From Cristatella mucedo (Eukaryota; Bryozoa; Phylactolaemata; Cristatellidae), in contig WPIO01000070.1 of the NCBI GenBank assembly GCA_009760855.2, positions 1,976,501 to 2,040,500 of the forward strand: 64,000 nt of DNA, in the 5' to 3' direction. The notes beneath the pieces were generated by a model. It was not told the origin of the DNA. It made no database searches and saw nothing but the letters and a program-made list of their open reading frames with translations. The translations under genes were made by a program, and so were the position numbers. Shown piece after piece: positions 57,000 through 64,000 of this stretch (positions are counted from its first letter, which is position 1; the number at the start of each line of letters is the position of its first letter).

Positions 57000-57122
57000 C
57001 CCCTAAGGGAAACAAAGTCTTTATTCAGGCATATACAATTTGCTAAAGGGCTTCCGCCCAACGACCTTGGTCGTTGAAGGCTAACCCCTTACCCTAAAGC
57101 CCTGGGCCAAACCAGAGTGGCT
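57000..57122 (-). mobile_element. tRNA-derived SINE, family 2 (decayed)
   Basis: CCTAAGGGAAACAAAGTCTT, TATTCAGGCATATACAATTT, CCCAACGACCTTGGTCG, TGGGCCAAACCAGAGTGGC: the same order as the copy at 55478-55620. The tail is worn; a short (TA)n lies just left. Confidence 0.7.
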
Positions 57123-58117
57123 TATGTTATTTATCTGTGTTTACTGTTTGTGCTCGCCTTAACATTTGCTATCTATGCATGCTTGCAGCTGTCGCTAATA
57201 TGTATGCAAGCATCTTGCTTCTGTATCTATGCATACATTTGCTGAAGTATGATATGGATTGCAGATGGAGTAGGGATATCTTGGTCAAAACTGCGAGGTG
57301 GCCAAGGCCTGCTTTGTATTGTTGGGTGCTAGCAAAGTCGAAAAACTATGAGAGCCATGCATCTTGCATATTACACAATTATACGTGTTTGCATGCTTGT
57401 GCACACGCATGGGGCTTACGTGCATGCATAGATTAATGAGTGCATGTGAATGCGTGATTGCTACTTTTCTCACCATCTGCACGACAATGCTGGTAGGGAC
57501 TCAGCTCTACACACATTGAAATAAGCTACTCTGTAGTGTAGAATGCAAAAAAGTGATCGATCTCTGGTTAGGAAGCAGTGGTTTCCGTTATCAAATTTGT
57601 GGTAACAGCTTGAAGGATATAGGAATAGGAAATTCTACATCTGACTCACGTGGCAGGCTGCCTAGAATTCAATAGAATAGGGCTTAGCCATTTTAACTCA
57701 GTGCTTCAATTTTAGTGCATACGGTAAGCAGGCAGATGCCACAGACTGGTCCAACGATCTAGTTCAGTAAAAGCTGCAAAACGTCAATGCTATCAAGAAA
57801 AGCTCAAGTATCGTTTGAATAAATGCTGCATAATATGGAAGAGTTTATGTTTTCATTATAGTTCATTTTTCACCATTTCTGGACAGACCGTTATGAGATC
57901 CTTATGTTTTACTTTATGAGATTGTTTCGTACTATAATGCATTTTTATATTTAACTTTCAAAATAATGTCTGTTTTACAATATTTTTTGTTTCATCTGTT
58001 GTTATCACAATCTGTCTCTAGTGCTTAAATATTGTAACTCACCTGCGAGCCAGACTTCTGCTGAGTGCCTTTTTGAAGCCAGCAATGGCTCAAGAGCTTC
58101 CGACAGACCAACTTGCA
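57123..58117. other. unassigned stretch
   Basis: AT-rich; open frame 57137-57436 has no domain. Nothing else recognised. Confidence 0.4.
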
Positions 58118-58292
58118 TTGATGAGCAGTGATGGCACACTAGGTAAGGCAGTGGCTTTTCGGACCTTGGTTCCGAGGTCATGGGTCTCAATCCTGCGGTG
58201 GGCGATCCTTTATCGCTGCTGCAAGCAGTGGTGATAACCGTAAAGGCTCTTCTGTTGCCATACACAAGTGGCTGTTCAATCAGCTATTATCG
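58118..58292 (+). mobile_element. tRNA-derived SINE, family 1
   Basis: GAGCAGTGATGGCACACTAG, GGTAAGGCAGTGGC, GGTCTCAATCCTGCGGTGGG (B box region), ending CAAGTGGCTGTTCAATCAGC. Confidence 0.85.
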
Positions 58293-58564
58293 AAGGACAA
58301 ACGCCTGCTGTCTGGCATCGCCTGCACATAAGTTGCAGGGCAGGCACTGCCTGCACAGCTGCTGCAGTCGCTGTACAGACCAAGGTTGCACAACAAAAGG
58401 CTCAAAGAGCCTAATCGACCCCGCTTTCAAAGTACTCTCTGTCATAAGTTTAACCAAGCATCACAACGGCTTCATAGCCAAGTTAGGGGCAATGACAGCA
58501 GCTGTGAGAGAGGCTGACAAGTGCATTTTCTGCATAGAGAATGGCAAAGCAGATGAAATAGCAG

Positions 58565-58679
58565 ATCTCTGATGCATGCGGTGCTAGAGATCCTTGTGCT
58601 CAGCCAGCTTGCGAGGGCCATAACGAATGCAACTCAGATCACGTGGTTATTGTTGACATCGATCAGATCAAGATATTGA
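58565..58679 (+). CDS. candidate cysteine-rich exon
   Basis: The possible acceptor AAATAGCAG is weak. The donor TTGA|GTAAGT is good. Phase 0 to 1. It encodes ISDACGARDPCAQPACEGHN, then ECNSDHVVIVDIDQIKIL: four cysteines within about 20 residues, in a spacing reminiscent of EGF-like or other small disulfide modules. No partner exon is identified. It could belong to the same old gene as 60200-60709. Confidence 0.3.
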
Positions 58680-58847
58680 GTAAGTCTTGCAAGCCTCAGG
58701 GCAACAGCAGTGTCTGTAGCACCGGAAGCCACTGGATCTGATTTGCTTCTACAATGAGCAAGCGAAATGTATCGACTGTCCCAGGCAACCCGAGAGCTCC
58801 GGACACTCGGTGCCACAGCTGCTGAAAGAACCGAAAGCCAATAATAA

Positions 58848-60190
58848 TAATAATAACAATAATGCACTTGATAAAGCACCCTCAGAGAACTCAATCTCTT
58901 TCTAGGCGCTTTGCATTTGCTGCAAAGGAAAACGCAATTGAATGGCGAGTAATATCATGCTTGATAAACAACATGAACAACATAGTTAGGGGTGACATGC
59001 ACAGGTTCGCATGCAAATGTGGTTATTGGTAGTATGCACAATGTCAGCACGCATAAGTTTATGAAGGACGAATCACAGGGATCCACTAAATGCTGTCCTA
59101 AATTGGTGTATTTTTTAAAGTTCTTTTTAAATGTGGTCAAGTCAGGGGATGTTCTGATGCAAGTCGGGAGGGAGTTCCAGGCTTTGGGAGCATACGAAGT
59201 ACATGCAAGGTCTCCGAAGGATTTGAGGTTTGTACGAGGTATTTGTAGACTGTGGGATTCCGAAAAGCAGGTGTATGATGCTGGCCTGATGGGGGAGTAG
59301 ATCTGAGAGATCGGGTGGAGCCAGAGAATGAAGTAACCTAAAGTGAGCGACAAAAGCTTGAAGTCAATCCGTTGCTTGGCAGGTAGCCTGTGCAGGTCGG
59401 CGAGAAGTGGTGTGATGTGGCAACTGCGCTGCTCATGACAGATAAGCCTAGCTGCAGAGTTTCGCACCAGCTGCAATGATTGCACAAGATCACACATGCC
59501 GGTAGGCCAGTAAGCAGTGAGTTGCAGAAGTCGAGATGGGATGTCACGAATGCATGGACCAACTTAGACGTTGTATCCTTATCTAAACAAGCCCGAATTT
59601 TAGCCAGGTTATGTAGCTGAAAGTATGCAGATTTGACTGAGGAGCTGATGAGGTCATCTAACGAGTGGTCACTTGGGAATATGACACCTAGATTTCGAGC
59701 TGATTCAACAGGAGATATGCTAGCAGAGCCCATTTTGAAGGACAGCCTTTTCAGTTTCCGAATCTCACTGGATTTGCCCATAACTAGTAAGTTAGTTTTA
59801 TCATCGTTTAGTTTTAGAGAATTTGCTGCCATCCATGTGCGGATATCATCAATATATGCAGTAAGTGAGTTGAGAGAATTTGAGGTGCTCGAAGGCTGGG
59901 AGGAATCAAAGCAAAGTTACAACTGAGTGTCATCCGCATGGAAGGGAAAGCCTAGATTGTGCGTGGCAATCACATCAGCAACAGGGAGAGTATAAACCAT
60001 GAAAAGAACCGGACCTAGCACGGAGCCCTGAGGTACACAATATTTCAGAGGTGCTTCGGATGATCTTTGCCCTTTCCCGTACATACTCTGGAGCCTCCCA
60101 GTGAGATAGGACATAAACCATTGCAGAGCAGTGACAGTGATGCCTAGGCGAGATGAGAGGCGCTCTAGAACAACTTCGTGATCGATAGTA
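58848..60190 (-). mobile_element. L2-clade LINE copy
   Basis: (AAT)n tail, TGCACTTGATAAAGCACCC, 3' UTR, C-terminal domain in two frames (58955-59497 and 59338-59832, with NSLKLNDDKTNLLVMGKSS) and an RT end (59917-60114, [16 protein letters not shown]-like). Frameshifts near 59400-59490 and 59900. Truncated at about 60190. Confidence 0.92.
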
Positions 60191-60195
60191 TTACT

Positions 60196-60709
60196 TTTTT
60201 AAAGGCATGAGGGAGTGCACAGCTCCTTTTGAGAGTTTGAATGGAAAGTCTATGCAGCTGCTTCGGGCCAGAAGCCTGGTCAGCGACATCCAATCGGCTC
60301 GTGTCGTTCGTTCACCTGGTTGAGGTGAGGTCAAAGAAGGATTTAAGTATGCTTTGGACACTCTAAGCAAAAGTTTTAAAGAGGCAAAGAGCTAGGTCAA
60401 GGTCTGCCACGACCAACTTGAGGAGAGTGGCATCGCCTTGCAAAGCTTGGACGTGCAGCTGAACCTGTCAGTGCAGAATGCCTCAGCATTCATCAGCCAC
60501 ATCAGAGATTTGGCCAGCGACCCAGATTTGCTGGACCAGCAGGCGACCTTGAGGTCACGGCTCGAAGTGCTTGGCAAGAAGCCGGATATCTTCAATGAGA
60601 CACCGGACGCTGAAAAGCTTGTGGCTCTGAATGTATCTTTGGCCAGTGACTTAGACGACGAGGTCACGACATGGATGGGAACTCCTGAGGAGTCCTCGGG
60701 TAGCTGCTA
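60196..60709 (+). pseudogene. stop-interrupted helical coding stretch
   Basis: A single frame reads from ATG 60208 to TAG 60708, with only two internal stops (about 60319 and 60390). The last part, 60438-60709, is open: QNASAFISHIRDLASDPDLL, RSRLEVLGKKPDIFNET, DAEKLVALNVSLASDLDDE. The composition suggests an all-helical or coiled-coil protein. Two stops in one frame fit a young pseudogene or unrecognised introns. The LINE immediately left may have broken it. Family unknown. Confidence 0.4.
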
Positions 60710-60719
60710 GCAAACCTGT

Positions 60720-61550
60720 GCAGCTCATGCATGCCCTGGCTCAAGGCACTGGCACACAATCTTGCTGAAGTTTGTCAGTTACACTCCTTGAGACCCTTTT
60801 CCTTGTAGACTGCCTTGACCGAGTCCTGGTCAAAGTTAGCTCATGTAAAGATGATACTGGTGGTCGTAACGTCACAGGTGGGTTGGCATTTTCTGGATGC
60901 CCCTTTCCAGCCCGACAACTTTCAGCCGTCTAGCCACTAGTTTGGTACATGCACGGCTGTGAGTAATGCTGTCAGGATTCCATGATGGCTTTGCCTCCCA
61001 TAATTGACAATGCAGCAGTTTGCAGGTGAACCGTTGCTGTATTTACCACATTTTAACTCCAATCAAATCTGCCTAATTTAATTTAGTTGTGTCAGCAATT
61101 ATAGCGCATGCAAGAAGCTTGAGGATCGAGTGACCTACACTTTTGCATATGCAACTTTGTTCTTTGCTTAGATATAGCAAATAGAGACGTCTTTGGCTTG
61201 GGAGGCACCCTAGAGTAATCAGTGCCCGTACGATCGATCAGGTAGAAGGAGGGTGAGATAAAGCTTGTGCCAATTACTAATAGGTCATTGCATCAATGAT
61301 GGTTTTTGGCAAGTGACTTGCTAGAAGCTTAGGCCGGCAGCAACCGGCTGGTTATCAGCAAGTTTTCAGCCAACCATTTTTTATTTGTTAGTGCTTCCGG
61401 GATACCCCTTACTAAGAGCTGAGGAGTTAATTCCGAAAAATAGAATATTCATTTGGCCACGAAATATCCCAGATTACCTTTTAGGACTACTCAAAAATTG
61501 TCTTCGAAAATTATTGGTCCACACAAAAATTATGAAATTGCATTTCTTAC
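60720..61550. other. unassigned stretch
   Basis: No open frame with domain character and no mobile-element ends until the SINE at 61552. Confidence 0.4.
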
Positions 61551-61551
61551 C

Positions 61552-61650
61552 AAGCTTCGTGGTTAAGGTGCTCGCCCGACAGTGGTCGTACCGTCGACCT
61601 CTGTGGCATATGTGGAGCATCTTAGTAGAGATTAGGTTATGTTAGGATGC
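61552..61650 (+). mobile_element. tRNA-derived SINE, family 2 (decayed)
   Basis: AAGCTTCGTGGTTAAGGTGC, TCGCCCGACAGTGGTCG, CGTCGACCTCTGTGGC, TTAGTAGAGATTAGG. The head matches GGTTAAGGTGCTCGCCC of family 2; the B box and tail are worn. Confidence 0.5.
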
Positions 61651-61739
61651 TATACAAATTAATTAAATTTTTAAAATATGCCCAGGGCTTCCTTGCGCTT
61701 AGTACTCACACTCTCTTCACGTTGCTTGATGGCTTGCTT

Positions 61740-61860
61740 GGTGAAAATTATGGCGGCATCTTTGATCCTGCTAGACATGTCAGCAGCATTCGACACAATT
61801 GACCTTAAGACCATTCTTGGACGACAGGTACCTTAGGCTTTGATGAGCCTCTTGGTGATT
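61740..61860 (+). mobile_element. short LINE RT fragment
   Basis: Plus-strand frame with [20 protein letters not shown], the RT block bearing the first catalytic Asp. The residues around it differ from the main family. No other blocks remain. Confidence 0.7.
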
Positions 61861-62980
61861 CGAATGCTACAGAAACTAACGGCTACGGTGGAATCACCGG
61901 TTTGAGTGGATCACATCCGTCTGATCCTGTTCCGACCCTCTGCTGACTACACACCTATTTCAAGCCGTCCTGAGCAGTAGCTTCATTACTGATTAGTTTT
62001 TCTTATCTCTGTAATTCAGCCTCACTCTCGCTTTCACATTAATATTGCGAAATAAAGTCTGCCCGATTTTCTATTCACACAAAAAATACCTTAGACATAG
62101 AGTGTACCACTTGAGAGTACGCTCAGTTCTTACAGCTTTCCCCAGGTTCAGATGTACACCCAAGCATGTATCTATGCAAACATACAGATGATTACAGCCT
62201 TGACATCTATATTAGTTTGTTTTTGTATGGTTCTCGATACTCTAGTGACTCCAATGGTTTTTGTTTTTGTACTCGATAAAATAATAGGTCTTGACCAATT
62301 GCTTGTTATCATCTTGCGAATGTAAATTATTCCTGTCCCATTTCACCTTTGTGCTAATTCAAAAGCCCCGCTGCCATAGTAGTTGCATTGCGACCACCTC
62401 ACATTTGAGTTATCTAAAGTCACTAACCACGAAAATATATTAGTTTTTGTTTTATGAATTGGAAAAATAATTTAAATTAGATAAATAATTGGTTTTGCAG
62501 CTGCCGTATGCTATATATGCTAGTAGACCTCCCTCGATAGAGAACGGCCTCGGACGACTCTGAGCAGTGTCAAACTTCGCCTGACTTCTCCATGATATCT
62601 TGGAATATTCTGCTGATATCTTCGCTTTGATCGTTCACGAGCCGTCCCCGGATATGCTCTTCAAAACCGGACGTGTTTTGCATAAGGTGGGATGTCACCA
62701 ATAGTCAATACCTAACGGCAGGCCTTCTAGTCCAGTCAGCAAGAACCTCCCTGCATCCTGAATTCGCCCGCTCAGATGCTCCACTATTAAACCTAAGACC
62801 CACGAGGTTAAAGCTCTGATTAGCACTCGTTTTGGGACTCGTTCAGTCAGCATGCCTCAGCATGTCGCGAAAGGTCCACCGGCGACCATTGTTAGGGTCA
62901 AATTAAAGTTTGAAGAGAAGCATCTGCCGGCCGGCTACATGTAAAAAAGTATACAATTAGAGAGCTTCTTAAATTTGATA
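61861..62980. other. unassigned stretch
   Basis: Mixed composition; no convincing open frame or mobile-element end. Confidence 0.4.
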
Positions 62981-62981
62981 A

Positions 62982-63525
62982 TATTAATAATAATAATGCA
63001 CTTGATCAGGCACCCTCAAAGAACTCAATCTCTTTCTAGGTGCTTTGCATTTGCTGCAAAGGAAAACACAATTGAATGGCGAGTAATATCATGCTTGATA
63101 AACAACATGAACAACATAGTTAGGGGGTGACATGCACAGGGTCGCATGCAAATGTGGTTATTGGCACTATGCACAGTGTCAGCATGCATAAGTACATGAA
63201 GGACGAATCACAGGGACCCACTAAATGCTGTCCTAAATAGGTGTGTTTTGAAGTTCTTTTTAAATGTGGTCAAGACAGGAGATGTTTTGATGCAAGTCGG
63301 GAGCGAGCTCCAGGCTTTGGGATCAAACGAACTAAATGCACGGTCTCCAAAGGGTTTGAGGTTTGTACGAGGTATTGGTAAACAGTTTGGTTCCAAATAG
63401 CAGGTGATGTAACCTAAAAGTGAGCGACAAAGCCTTGAAGTTGATCGGTTGCTTGACTGGTAGCCAGTGCAGGTCGGCGAGAAGTGGTGTGATGTGGCAA
63501 CTGCGATGCTCACGACAGAAAATTT
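62982..63525 (-). mobile_element. LINE 3'-end fragment
   Basis: AATATTAATAATAATAATGC tail, 3' UTR (GGGTCGCATGCAAATGTGG), C-terminal coding end 63208-63513 (SSLPTCIKTSPVLTTFKKN). An internal deletion near 63400 removes about 70 bases relative to other copies. Confidence 0.88.
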
Positions 63526-63534
63526 GGCCTGCTA

Positions 63535-64000
63535 AACGTCGTCTCGCTAAAAACCAAGGGGTTACTTATCCTCGATCAGGCTGTCCCTGAGATGCTAGAT
63601 GTGTTTCTGCTGACTGAGAACGTGGATGACGCCCTGCTCTGGCAGATGCTGATCTGAGACCACCGTACCTGATTGTCATTATTTCAGTCTTTGCGACCTG
63701 CCACGGTTCGTGGCTGGCTGCCATTGTTGTTCGTGGATCTCTCGGCAATGAGACATGCAGCTTTTCACATGGGCCGTCGTTTGAATCCGTTACAATCAGG
63801 TCCTCATCAAGGACAGCACCGCCTCTCACTGTTGCGATACATCAACCTCCTTCTGGCCATCTACAATTTTTATTGAGGAGTTTTCAGAGCTCTTCACTAA
63901 CATATTTGTGTGCGACAAGCCGTTACTGATTGCAGGAGACTTCAACATTTATTCTATCAACCGCATCGACAGCCATGCCTGCCCACTTCTTAACTCTCTA
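63535..64000 (+). mobile_element. LINE endonuclease domain, runs off window
   Basis: Plus-strand pieces AAIVVRGSLGNETCSFSHG, PSFESVTIRSS, then in another frame VCDKPLLIAGDFNIYS. GDFN is the conserved endonuclease motif. Similar to 30985-31375. It has a frameshift and continues past the right edge. Confidence 0.8.

Overview
This is eukaryotic, almost certainly invertebrate metazoan, genomic DNA. The evidence is spliced exons with GT-AG borders and phase-1 introns, (GA)n, (TG)n and (TA)n microsatellites, dozens of 5'-truncated LINE copies with (AAT)n tails, two tRNA-derived SINE families, hAT-type relics and a decayed Polinton/Maverick-like element. There are no bacterial operons. The species cannot be named from the sequence; an aquatic invertebrate is a guess.

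The main host gene is on the + strand and appears to run from about 16.6 kb to 49.1 kb. It is an immunoglobulin-superfamily type I membrane receptor. I assembled it by hand from exons whose splice phases agree: signal peptide 16642-16698; short linker 17361-17472; Ig-like domain 1 at 19202-19483; Ig-like domain 2 plus transmembrane helix at 28622-28957; juxtamembrane 30249-30341; a tyrosine-motif exon 41288-41485; and a last exon 48878-49083 with its stop codon. The tail carries one ITIM-consensus site and one YxN site. Possible alternative exons lie at 17870-18110 (stop plus AATAAA), 37073-37317 (stop plus AATAAA), 38494-38538 and 39051-39115. The CpG-rich stretch around 16.6-17.1 kb is the likely 5' end.

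Layout: 0-2.2 kb holds an L2-clade LINE copy interrupted by a SINE and a (GA)n expansion, LINE tails, and a SPIN-like hAT relic. 2.27-7.1 kb is AT-rich decayed coding DNA with Polinton-like hallmarks (A32-type packaging ATPase remnant, DUF5679-like zinc ribbon), itself hit by three LINE tails. 7.4-15.5 kb is LINE copies plus a degenerate GGCCAATA-type repeat (11.1-13.9 kb). 16.6-49.1 kb is the receptor gene, whose introns are packed with LINEs, SINEs and microsatellites. 47-53.2 kb is a GC-richer block with hairpins, short tandem duplications and anonymous ORFs. 53.9-64 kb is again LINE/SINE dominated, with a cysteine-rich candidate exon and a stop-interrupted helical coding stretch near 58.6-60.7 kb, and a LINE endonuclease domain running off the right edge.

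The LINEs are L2-clade by their reverse transcriptase and C-terminal motifs. All readable copies are broken. SINE family 2 carries the same 3' tail as the LINE, so the LINE is its likely mobilising partner. SINE family 1 is tRNA-derived but shows no such tail.
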